The position numbers and the translations under genes were made by a program. Below the pieces are notes generated by a model. It saw only the letters and a list, made by a program, of their open reading frames with translations. It was not told the origin of the DNA and did no database searches. 22,186 nucleotides of DNA from CAZKTS01 sp964555735 (GTDB lineage Bacteria > Actinomycetota > Acidimicrobiia > IMCC26256 > PALSA-555). Every line of letters begins with the position of its first letter. Positions within the stretch are counted from its first letter, which is position 1. The stretch spans positions 1 through 22,186 of the forward strand of contig CAZKTS010000111.1 of assembly GCA_964555735.1 (NCBI GenBank), read 5' to 3'. This document shows, one piece after another, positions 12,440 to 19,462 of this stretch.

Positions 12440-15100
12440 ATGGCGAAGAAGCTGCTGCTCCTCGACGGCCACTCGCTGGCGTTCCGTGCCTTCTACGCGC
12501 TGCCCACCGACCTCAGCACCCCGAACGGCACGATCACCAACGCGGTGTTCGGCTTCACGTCGATGCTCACGAAGGTCCTGGCCGACGAGAAGCCCGACTA
12601 CGTCGGCATCGCGTTCGACGCGCCGGGCAAGGGCTTCCGCCACGAGATGGACCCGGAGTACAAGGCGGGCCGGAAGGAGACGCCCGACGTCTTCCGCGCG
12701 CAGATGCCGCTCATCCGTGAGGTCGTGGACGCACTCCAGTTCCGCGTGATCGAGGTGCCGGGCGTGGAGGCCGACGACGTCATCGCGACCCTTGCGACGC
12801 GCGCGGCCGACGATGGCGTCGACGTGGTCGTGGTCACCGGTGACCGTGACGCGTTCCAGCTCGTGCGTGACCCGCACCTCAAGGTGCTCTACAACAAGCG
12901 GGGCGTGTCCGACTACGCGCTGTACGACGAGGCGGGCATCGTCGAGCGCACGGGTGGCGTCACCCCGGCGCAGTACCCGGACTACGCGGCGTTGCGGGGC
13001 GACTCCTCCGACAACCTGCCGGGGGTCCCGGGGATCGGCGAGAAGACCGCGGCGAAGCTGATCACCACGTACGGCGACATCGAGGGCATCCTCGGCCATC
13101 TCGACGAGCTGCCGCCCAAGCAGCGCCAGAACCTCGAGGCGATGGCCGATCGAGTGCGGCTCAACAAGGAGATGTCGATCCTGCGGCTCGACGTCGACTG
13201 CGACGTCCGGGACGTCGCCGACCTCCAGCAGGGCGCGTTCGACAAGGAGGCGGTTCGGGTCCTGTTCGACCAGCTCGCGTTCCGAACGTTGCTCCCGCGC
13301 ATGATGGAGGCCGTCGGCGAGATCGCGGCCGATGAGCCGGCGGGGGAGACCCTCGAGACCGAGATCACGCACCTCCGGGACGCGGATGCGGTCGCGAAGC
13401 ACCTCGCCGGGCTGGTGGCACGCGGCGACCGCTACGCGCTCGAGCCGCGCTGGGACGGCGTCCCGGGTCGGAGTGGCGTCGTCGGGCTCGCCATCGCCGA
13501 CGATGCCGAGACGGTCGCGTACGTCGATGGCGCGCTGCTGCACGACCCCGCGGTCGCGCAGGCGGGCGGTGCGCTGCTCGGCATCGGCGGACCACCGCTC
13601 GTCGCGCACCGCGCCAAGGAGCTGATGCACGGCCTCGGGGCTGACGTGCGCACCCTGCGCGACGACACCGCGCTCATGGCCTACCTGCTCGATCCGGCCG
13701 AGGGGAAGTACCGGCTCGAGGACCTCGCGCTGCGGTTCCTCTCGGTGGAGATCACGTCGCCGGACGTCGAGGAGGGCACGCTCGATCTCGACGGCGAGAG
13801 CGGCGTCGCGGAGACCGGTCGGCGTGCCGCCGTCGTGCTGCGCCTTGCCGACGCGATGCACGAGGCCCTGGAAGCACGGGAGCTGACCGAGCTGTACCAG
13901 CGCATCGAGCTGCCGCTCGTGCGCGTGCTCACGAAGATGGAGCGAGCGGGGATCAAGGTCGACCGCGAGTTCCTCGACGAGCTGCGCGCCGAGCTCGCGA
14001 AGCAGTGCGACCTCCTCGTGAAGCGGATCTGGGCGCACGCGGGCGAGGAGTTCAACGTGAACTCGACGCCGCAGCTGCGCGTCGTGCTGTTCGAGAAGCT
14101 CGGCCTGACGCCGGTGAAGAAGACCAAGACCGGGCCGTCGACCGACGCCGACTCGCTCCAGAAGATGGCCGAGGACCACCCGATCGTCGCCGATCTGCTG
14201 CGCTACCGCGAGGTCGAGAAGCTCCGCAGCACCTACGCCGACGCGCTGCCGCCGCTGATCCAGGCCGACGGGCGGGTGCACGCGACGCTCAAGCAGACCG
14301 ACACCACGACCGGTCGCATCTCGAGCGAGGCGCCGAACCTCCAGAACGTGCCCGTGCGCACAGCCGACGGCCGCGAGTTCCGGCGCGCGTTCGTCGCCGA
14401 CGACGGCTGGGGCCTGCTGACCGCGGACTACTCCCAGATCGAGCTGCGGGTCCTCGCGCACCTCGCCGAGGATCCCGGGCTCATCGATGCGTTCGAGCGG
14501 GGCGTCGACATCCACACCGTGACCGCGGCGAAGGTGTTCCACGAGGCCGAGGCGGACGTCACCCCCGAGCAACGGCGCTTCGCGAAGGTCGTCAACTACG
14601 GCCTCGCCTACGGCATGGAGGCCTACGGGCTCGGGCAGCGCCTCGACATCCCCACCGAGGAGGCCCGAGAGATCCTCGACAGCTACTTCGACGGCTTCCC
14701 CAACGTCCGTGAGTTCATGGAGACGACGGTCGCCGAAGCGAAGGGCCGGGGCTACACGACCACGATCTTCGGCCGTCGGCGCCAGATCACCGAACTGGCG
14801 TCCGACAACTTCCGCATCCGGCAGATGGGCGAGCGCATGGCGCAGAACGCACCGGTGCAGGGCTCGGCGGCCGACATCTTCAAGCTGGCGATGATCGACG
14901 TGGACCGCCTGCTCGAAGACGGCGGATTCCGTACCCGGATGCTGCTGACCGTGCATGACGAGCTCGTCTTCGAGGTACCACTCGATGAGCATGATGCGGT
15001 CGAGCCGAAGATCCGGGCGACGATGGAGGCAGTCACCGACCTGCGCGTCCCGCTCGCGGTCGACGTCGGCTTCGGGCCCAACTGGGCGCAAGCGAAGTGA
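12440..15100 (+). CDS. polA: DNA polymerase I
   Basis: 886 aa, full length. The 5' nuclease/FEN domain is at about 1-290 with metal ligands D9, D60, E110, D112, D113, D135, D137, D188 and D191, and an H3TH motif LPGVPGIGEKTA. The region at about 305-480 is the 3'-5' exonuclease fold, but the DxE motif (FDTE in E. coli) reads LEPR at 334-337, so proofreading should be absent. The polymerase domain at about 490-886 is intact: motif A D663 (TADYSQIELR), O-helix R712, K716 and Y720 (RRFAKVVNYGLAYG), motif C VHDE at 838-841. It fills Okazaki and repair gaps. Y720 replaces the usual Phe of E. coli. Its stop overlaps the trmO start (GTGA). Confidence 0.97.
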   Translation: MAKKLLLLDGHSLAFRAFYALPTDLSTPNGTITNAVFGFTSMLTKVLADEKPDYVGIAFDAPGKGFRHEMDPEYKAGRKETPDVFRAQMPLIREVVDALQFRVIEVPGVEADDVIATLATRAADDGVDVVVVTGDRDAFQLVRDPHLKVLYNKRGVSDYALYDEAGIVERTGGVTPAQYPDYAALRGDSSDNLPGVPGIGEKTAAKLITTYGDIEGILGHLDELPPKQRQNLEAMADRVRLNKEMSILRLDVDCDVRDVADLQQGAFDKEAVRVLFDQLAFRTLLPRMMEAVGEIAADEPAGETLETEITHLRDADAVAKHLAGLVARGDRYALEPRWDGVPGRSGVVGLAIADDAETVAYVDGALLHDPAVAQAGGALLGIGGPPLVAHRAKELMHGLGADVRTLRDDTALMAYLLDPAEGKYRLEDLALRFLSVEITSPDVEEGTLDLDGESGVAETGRRAAVVLRLADAMHEALEARELTELYQRIELPLVRVLTKMERAGIKVDREFLDELRAELAKQCDLLVKRIWAHAGEEFNVNSTPQLRVVLFEKLGLTPVKKTKTGPSTDADSLQKMAEDHPIVADLLRYREVEKLRSTYADALPPLIQADGRVHATLKQTDTTTGRISSEAPNLQNVPVRTADGREFRRAFVADDGWGLLTADYSQIELRVLAHLAEDPGLIDAFERGVDIHTVTAAKVFHEAEADVTPEQRRFAKVVNYGLAYGMEAYGLGQRLDIPTEEAREILDSYFDGFPNVREFMETTVAEAKGRGYTTTIFGRRRQITELASDNFRIRQMGERMAQNAPVQGSAADIFKLAMIDVDRLLEDGGFRTRMLLTVHDELVFEVPLDEHDAVEPKIRATMEAVTDLRVPLAVDVGFGPNWAQAK

Positions 15101-15579
15101 TCCAGCTCGAGCCGGTCGGGTTCGTGCGTGGCGGGCGCACCGAGCCGATCGACGACGACTGGGACACGGTCGACGCGGTGATCGAGCTGGATGCCGAGCG
15201 TTTCGGCCCCGAGGTCGTCGCCGGCCTCGACGCGTTCTCGCACCTCGACGTCGTGTTCGTGTTCGATCGAGTTGCGGAGGGCGATGTGCACCTCGGCGCG
15301 CGTCGACCGCGCGGTCGCGCCGACTGGCCCGAGGTCGGGATCTTCGCCCAGCGTGCCAAGGCTCGCCCCAACCGCATCGGGGTGAGCACGTGCCGGCTGC
15401 TCGGGGTCGACGGGCTGACGCTGCGCGTGCGCGGCCTGGACGCGATCGACGGCTCGCCGGTACTCGACGTCAAGCCCCACGTGGTCGAGATGGGGCCGCG
15501 CGACGCGGTCACCGAGCCGTCGTGGATGCGTGAGCTCATGCAGGGCTACTGGCACGCAGAGGGCAACGCGCCTGCATGA
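15097..15579 (+). CDS. trmO: tRNA (t6A37 N6)-methyltransferase TrmO-like
   Basis: 160 aa TrmO/YaeB-fold protein. Seen: IQLEPVGFVR at the start, IFAQRAKARPNRIGVSTCRL (family RxxxRPNPIG) at about 82-101, and LDAIDGSPVLDVKPHV at about 114-129. Family role: SAM-dependent N6-methylation of threonylcarbamoyladenosine 37 in tRNA-Thr. The enzyme is a beta-barrel, not a Rossmann methyltransferase. Length fits the single-domain form; the extra C-terminal domain of the E. coli protein is absent. Odd: RPNRIG in place of RPNPIG. GTG at 15097 overlaps the polA stop, and the 3' end overlaps the next gene (ATGA). Some homologues act on other substrates, so the precise reaction is less certain than the family. 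Confidence 0.8.
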   Translation: MIQLEPVGFVRGGRTEPIDDDWDTVDAVIELDAERFGPEVVAGLDAFSHLDVVFVFDRVAEGDVHLGARRPRGRADWPEVGIFAQRAKARPNRIGVSTCRLLGVDGLTLRVRGLDAIDGSPVLDVKPHVVEMGPRDAVTEPSWMRELMQGYWHAEGNAPA

Positions 15580-16232
15580 CCGCGCCCGACGCTCCGCCGG
15601 CGCAGGACGAGGACCGCACGCTGGGGCGTCGGCTCGCCATCGCCGCGGTGGTCACGCTCCTCGTCGTCGTGCTCGTCGTGGTCACCGGCTCCGACCAGTC
15701 GCCCGAGCCGGTTGCCGGACCGCGCGTCCTCGTCATCGGCGACTCGTTGCTCAACAACGCGCGCACGCAGGTGGAGAGCGAGCTGCGCGCCGACGGCTGG
15801 GATCCAACGGTCGCGTCGTTCCCGGGCTCCAACATCCTCATCTGGCAGGAGCGGCTCCAGCCGCTCGCCGAGCGCACCCGTCCGAACGTCGCGGTCGTGG
15901 AGCTCGGCACCAACGACTGCTTCTACGGGCGCTGTCCGGACCTCGGGCCCCTCATCGACCGGATCGTCGACGACCTCGCCGAGACCGCCGACGCCATCCT
16001 CTGGCTCGACGTGCAAGCCGAGACGCCGCACCTGGTGCCCGCCGACAGCGTGAACGCGCAGCTCCGCCTCGCGGCGGCGCGTCATCCCGACGTGCGCATG
16101 GTCGAGTTCGGCGAGCTGTTCGACCAGCACCCCGAGTGGCACATCGCCGACCGTCTGCACCTCAACGAGGCCGGCCAGCAGGCCCTCGCCGACCTGATCA
16201 CGACCGAGCTCCGCCCGTACCGCCCGCAGTGA
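15576..16232 (+). CDS. Membrane-anchored SGNH/GDSL hydrolase
   Basis: 218 aa. One N-terminal transmembrane anchor lies at about 20-37 (LAIAAVVTLLVVVLVVV) after a short charged cytoplasmic end; the hydrolase domain is then outside the membrane. SGNH blocks: GDSL with nucleophile S57, block II G84 (FPGSN), block III N113 (LGTNDC), block V D192 and H195 (DRLHLNEAG). All four catalytic positions are present. Family members deacetylate or de-esterify lipids, glycans or acyl chains; the substrate is unknown. Cysteines at 115 and 120 could form a disulphide next to the active site. ATG at 15576 overlaps the trmO stop (ATGA), so expression is coupled to polA-trmO. Confidence 0.87.
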   Translation: MTAPDAPPAQDEDRTLGRRLAIAAVVTLLVVVLVVVTGSDQSPEPVAGPRVLVIGDSLLNNARTQVESELRADGWDPTVASFPGSNILIWQERLQPLAERTRPNVAVVELGTNDCFYGRCPDLGPLIDRIVDDLAETADAILWLDVQAETPHLVPADSVNAQLRLAAARHPDVRMVEFGELFDQHPEWHIADRLHLNEAGQQALADLITTELRPYRPQ

Positions 16233-16263
16233 TCGGGCCGCAGTGATCGGGCCGCGGTGATCG
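16227..16263 (+). repeat. 14-bp tandem repeat across a gene junction
   Basis: CAGTGATCGGGCCG occurs at 16227-16240 and 16241-16254, followed by a third, degenerate start (CGGTGATCG, 16255-16263). The first copy contains the stop codon of the hydrolase gene and the third contains the GTG start of the methyltransferase gene, so slippage here would change the gap between the two genes. Confidence 0.7.
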
Positions 16264-17021
16264 CCGGCCCCGAGCAGCGCGGCTGGTTCAACCCGCTCGC
16301 GGAGTACGTCGGCCTGGCGTACCTCCGCAACGCGTTCACCAAGGGCACCGAGCAGGAGGTGGAGTTCCTGCTCGACGCGCTCTCGCTCGCCCCGCCCGCA
16401 CGCGTGCTCGACGTCGGGTGTGGACCGGGACGCCATTCGCTCGCACTCGCCGCACGCGGGTTCGACGTCGTCGGTGTGGACCTGTCGACGACGTTCGTCG
16501 CGCTCGCGTCCGAAGCCGCGCGCGGCGCAGGTGTCGGCGCGCGCTTCGAGGTCGCCGACGTGCGTGACCTGGCGTACGCGAGGGAGTTCGACGCGGTGAT
16601 CTGCCTGTGCCAGGGCGGGTTCGGCTTGCTCGGCGGGCGCGACGAGCCCGCGGTGGTCGGGCGGATGGCGGAGGCGCTGCGGCCGGGGGGTCGGCTTGCG
16701 CTCTCCGCGTTCCACGCCCCGTTCGTGCTGCGGCACCTCGAGGCGGGCGAGACGTTCGACCCGGCGAGCGGCGTGCTGCACGAGGTGGCGACCGTTCGGA
16801 ATCCCGACGGTGCCGAACGCGGCTTCGACCTCTGGACCACGTGCTTCCGCGGCCGCCGCCTCGCGGAGCTGGCGCGCGCCGCCGGCCTCGCCGTCGACGC
16901 GGTCCATGGGGTCGCGCCGGGCCGGTACCGGGCGGTCCCACCGCACCTCGACGCCCCCGAGCTGCTGCTCCTCGCCCGGGCGCCCGGGCGCGCTGCGACG
17001 GGACGGAACGCGAACATGTAG
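16257..17021 (+). CDS. Class I SAM-dependent methyltransferase
   Basis: 254 aa Rossmann-fold methyltransferase. Motif I is VLDVGCGPGRHSLALAARG (50-68), with acidic residue D75 after strand 2 (VVGVDLS), ADVRDL near 99-104, FDAVICLCQGGFGLL as motif IV, and LRPGGRLALSAF as motif VI. The N-terminal helix (WFNPLAEYVGLAYLRNAFTK) probably caps the active site. Small-molecule, lipid or tRNA targets are all possible. The start is GTG at 16257; an alternative just upstream cannot be excluded because the repeat there also carries GTG triplets. It is in line with the polA-trmO-hydrolase operon, 24 bp downstream. Confidence 0.87.
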   Translation: MIAGPEQRGWFNPLAEYVGLAYLRNAFTKGTEQEVEFLLDALSLAPPARVLDVGCGPGRHSLALAARGFDVVGVDLSTTFVALASEAARGAGVGARFEVADVRDLAYAREFDAVICLCQGGFGLLGGRDEPAVVGRMAEALRPGGRLALSAFHAPFVLRHLEAGETFDPASGVLHEVATVRNPDGAERGFDLWTTCFRGRRLAELARAAGLAVDAVHGVAPGRYRAVPPHLDAPELLLLARAPGRAATGRNANM

Positions 17022-17024
17022 CCT
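17019..17024 (+). promoter_or_regulatory. Weak candidate -10 for rpsA
   Basis: TAGCCT (TANNNT) overlaps the methyltransferase stop codon and would give an rpsA leader of about 100 bases. No convincing -35 is present. It is listed because rpsA usually has its own strong promoter. Confidence 0.25.
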
Positions 17025-17120
17025 GTTCGGGCGGTTCCCGTCGGGAGCCGCGTCGTTCGCGCCCGGAGTCCTTCCTCCTCTCGGAGACCGCCCCCGGTCC
17101 ACGCGGCGGCCCGTGCCATG

Positions 17121-17125
17121 AGGAG
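17121..17125 (+). promoter_or_regulatory. Shine-Dalgarno deciding the TTG start of rpsA
   Basis: AGGAG lies five bases before TTG 17131. The nearby ATG at 17118 is out of frame, so the TTG is the best start. Confidence 0.7.
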
Positions 17126-17130
17126 TCACG

Positions 17131-18606
17131 TTGCCCGAGCAGGACGCGACGGGAGGCGACACCGCCCCCGTCCCCGAGGAGACCACCACCGCGGCCACCC
17201 TGACCGCGGAGCCCGAGACCGCCGGTGCCGAGGGCACCGACGCCGGCTCACCCGACGACAACGGCGAGCTCGACGGCCCCGTCGTCCTCGACGACCTGGG
17301 CGGCCTGTCGTTCTCGGATGCGGTCGACGCCACGATCGTCGCCTTCGACGACGGTGACATCGTCACCGGCAAGGTCGTCAAGATCGACAGCGACGAGGTC
17401 CTGCTCGACATCGGCTACAAGTCCGAGGGCGTCATCCCGTCGCGCGAGCTCTCGATCCGCAACGACGTCGACCCCAATGAGGTGGTCACGCTCGACCAGG
17501 AGCTCGAGGCCCTCGTCCTCACCAAGGAGGACAAGGACGGGCGACTCATCCTCTCCAAGAAGCGCGCGCAGTACGAGCGCGCGTGGGGGACGATCGAGGC
17601 GCTCAAGGAGAAGGACGAGGTCGTCGAGGGCCCGGTCATCGAGGTGGTCAAGGGCGGCCTGATCCTCGACATCGGCCTGCGCGGCTTCCTCCCGGCGTCG
17701 CTCGTGGACCTCCGGCGCGTGCGCGACCTCGCGCCGTTCGTCGGGCGCACGCTCGAGTGCAAGATCATCGAGCTCGACAAGAACCGCAACAACGTCGTGC
17801 TCTCGCGGCGCGCGTACCTCGAGGAGACCCAGCGCGAGCAGCGCGACGAGTTCCTCGCCAACCTGAAGCCGGGGGAGGTCCGCAGCGGCGTCGTGTCGTC
17901 GGTGGTCAACTTCGGTGCGTTCGTGGACCTCGGCGGCATGGACGGCCTCGTGCACGTGTCCGAGCTGTCCTGGAAGCACGTCGACCACCCGAGCTCGGTC
18001 GTGCAGGTGGGCGACGAGGTCACCGTGCAGGTGCTCGACGTCGACCTCACCCGCGAGCGCATCTCGCTCTCGTTGAAGGCGACGCAGCAGGACCCGTGGC
18101 AGGAGTTCGCCGACGGCCACCAGGTCGGCGAGCTGGTCTACGGCCGGGTCACGAAGCTCGTGCCGTTCGGTGCCTTCGTGCAGGTCGGCGACGGCATCGA
18201 GGGTCTGGTCCACATCTCCGAGATGGCCGCGCACCACGTCGAGGCGCCGGAGCAGGTCGTCACCCCGGGCGAGGAGCTCTGGGTGAAGATCATCGACATC
18301 GACCTCGACCGGCGGCGCATCTCGCTGTCGATCAAGCAGGCCGCCGAGGGTGGCGTCGTCGCCGCCGAGTACCAGGACCAGTTCGGCGAGCACGCCTACG
18401 ACGAGCAGGGCAACTACATCGGCCCCGCCGTCGAGGAGGCCGCCGAGGGCGAGGCTGCCGAGGGCGAGACCGCCGAGCCGGCGGCCGCCGAGGCCCCCGC
18501 ACCCGAGGCTTCTGCACCCGAGGCGCCCGCGGCGGACGCTCCCGCGGCGGACGCTCCCGCGGCGGAGGGCCCCGAGGCGGAGGGCTCGGAAGAGCCACCG
18601 GGCTGA
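17131..18606 (+). CDS. rpsA: 30S ribosomal protein S1
   Basis: 491 aa. An acidic, low-complexity N-terminal extension (1-55) is followed by four S1 (OB-fold) domains at about 75-145, 163-228, 248-318 and 333-403. The last two carry the best RNA-binding signatures: VNFGAFVDLGGMDGLVHVSE and VPFGAFVQVGDGIEGLVHIS. Actinobacterial S1 has four domains, against six in E. coli. The protein recruits mRNA to the 30S subunit. The C-terminal tail (about 433-491) is Ala/Pro/Glu-rich and built from short repeats (AEGEAAEGE, AADAPAADAPAA). The start is TTG. It lies downstream of polA as in mycobacteria, though three genes stand between them here. Confidence 0.96.
   Translation: MPEQDATGGDTAPVPEETTTAATLTAEPETAGAEGTDAGSPDDNGELDGPVVLDDLGGLSFSDAVDATIVAFDDGDIVTGKVVKIDSDEVLLDIGYKSEGVIPSRELSIRNDVDPNEVVTLDQELEALVLTKEDKDGRLILSKKRAQYERAWGTIEALKEKDEVVEGPVIEVVKGGLILDIGLRGFLPASLVDLRRVRDLAPFVGRTLECKIIELDKNRNNVVLSRRAYLEETQREQRDEFLANLKPGEVRSGVVSSVVNFGAFVDLGGMDGLVHVSELSWKHVDHPSSVVQVGDEVTVQVLDVDLTRERISLSLKATQQDPWQEFADGHQVGELVYGRVTKLVPFGAFVQVGDGIEGLVHISEMAAHHVEAPEQVVTPGEELWVKIIDIDLDRRRISLSIKQAAEGGVVAAEYQDQFGEHAYDEQGNYIGPAVEEAAEGEAAEGETAEPAAAEAPAPEASAPEAPAADAPAADAPAAEGPEAEGSEEPPG
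18526..18567 (+). repeat. 15-bp in-frame tandem repeat in the rpsA tail
   Basis: CCCGCGGCGGACGCT occurs at 18526-18540 and 18541-18555 with a partial third copy, encoding the repeated APAAD unit. The unit keeps the reading frame, so copy-number change would alter only tail length. Confidence 0.75.
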
Positions 18607-18617
18607 GCCCGGCCCGC

Positions 18618-18635
18618 CCTGGCCCACGAGCCAGG
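18618..18635 (+). terminator. Hairpin after rpsA, possible weak terminator
   Basis: CCTGGC-CCACGA-GCCAGG forms a 6-bp stem 12 bases after the rpsA stop. No T-run follows (AATTGAC), so it is at best a weak or Rho-assisted terminator. Confidence 0.4.
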
Positions 18636-18637
18636 AA

Positions 18638-18643
18638 TTGACG
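18638..18643 (+). promoter_or_regulatory. Candidate -35 of the Tad pilus operon
   Basis: TTGACG is close to the TTGACA consensus and lies between the rpsA hairpin and cpaB. No good -10 is found 16-18 bases downstream (the region reads cttgtctcaagg), so an activator or another sigma factor would be needed. Confidence 0.25.
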
Positions 18644-18692
18644 CGCCCGCGCACCTTCTTGTCTCAAGGTGACGGGGCCCACAGCCGAACCA

Positions 18693-18724
18693 TGACGTCG
18701 GGAGGCCGTTCCCCCCGAACGTCA
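18693..18724 (+). promoter_or_regulatory. Long hairpin abutting the cpaB Shine-Dalgarno
   Basis: The left arm TGACGT-CGGGAGG (18693-18705), the loop CCGTT and the right arm CCCCCCG-A-ACGTCA (18711-18724) form twelve base pairs with one A-C mismatch and one bulged A. The last paired base (18724) is also the first A of AAGGAG. The structure could hide or expose the ribosome site, or protect the mRNA 5' end. Confidence 0.55.
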
Positions 18725-18738
18725 AGGAGAACGAGCCA

Positions 18739-19455
18739 GTGGGCAATCGCCGAACTCTCATCGCCGCGGCGGCGATCGTGCTCGCGGCCGCCGCCGGACT
18801 CGGCGTCTACTTCTACGTCTCCCAGGCCGACCAGCGCGCCGAGGACAACGTGGCGCTGGTCGACGCGTTCGTGGCCTCCACCGACATCCCCAAGGGCACC
18901 TCGGGCGAGACCGCCGTCGCCGAGGGGATGATCGAGCCGGCCAAGGTGCTGCGCGGCTCGGTGCCGCCGTCCGCGGTGCTCGACTCCGGCCTGCTCGACG
19001 GCAAGGTCGCTGCCTCCACGATCCAGGCCAAGCAGTACATCACCCTCGCGAGCTTCGTCTCGCCGTCGGAGGGCGGCGGCGGCTCGCTCGCGGCGGCCAT
19101 CGGTGACCGCGGCCTGGTGGCGGTGACCGTGTCGGTCGACGCCGAGCGGGGCGTCGCCAACCAGATCGCTCCCGGCGACCGGGTGAACGTCGCGGTCGTC
19201 GCCGACGGCAACGCCGCGTACATCCTCGAGAACGTCAAGGTCCTCGCGGTCGGGACGGAGACCGCGGCGAGCGCGACCGGTGGTGAAGGCGAGGCATCGC
19301 CCACGGCCGCGGGCAGCGGCCTGATCACGTTCGAGCTGTCGCCCTCGGACGCGCTCGCGGTCGTGAGCGCGAACAAGAGCGGCACCTTGTACCTGACCCT
19401 CCGGCCGCTCGCGTCGTCGAGCGGCGACTCGTCGGTCCCGGCCGCAGGTCGGTAG
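18739..19455 (+). CDS. cpaB: Flp pilus assembly protein CpaB (SAF domain)
   Basis: 238 aa. One N-terminal membrane anchor lies at about 7-26 (LIAAAAIVLAAAAGLGVYFY). An SAF-type domain follows at about 42-105 (VDAFVASTDIPKGTSGETAV, then VLRGSVPPSAV and GKVAASTIQAKQYIT). The RcpC/CpaB domain is at about 125-228 (LVAVTVSVDAERGVANQIAP, then GDRVNV). Role: periplasm- or wall-side assembly factor of the Tad pilus, the usual first gene of actinobacterial tad loci. GTG start with AAGGAG nine bases upstream (18724-18729). A Gly/Ser/Ala-rich segment at about 175-192 looks like a flexible loop. CpaE follows after 7 bp. Confidence 0.85.
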   Translation: MGNRRTLIAAAAIVLAAAAGLGVYFYVSQADQRAEDNVALVDAFVASTDIPKGTSGETAVAEGMIEPAKVLRGSVPPSAVLDSGLLDGKVAASTIQAKQYITLASFVSPSEGGGGSLAAAIGDRGLVAVTVSVDAERGVANQIAPGDRVNVAVVADGNAAYILENVKVLAVGTETAASATGGEGEASPTAAGSGLITFELSPSDALAVVSANKSGTLYLTLRPLASSSGDSSVPAAGR

Positions 19456-19462
19456 GCCGCCC

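Noticed and set aside
12182..15091. 969-codon open frame on the minus strand, antisense to polA
   Set aside because: It mirrors polA codon structure. Its product is a His/Arg/Val-rich string with no domain, and polA on the other strand has every expected motif. Long antisense frames are normal at this GC content.
17248..18654. 468-codon minus-strand open frame opposite rpsA
   Set aside because: Asp/Leu/Val-rich mirror of the S1 repeats; no start signal and no known domain.
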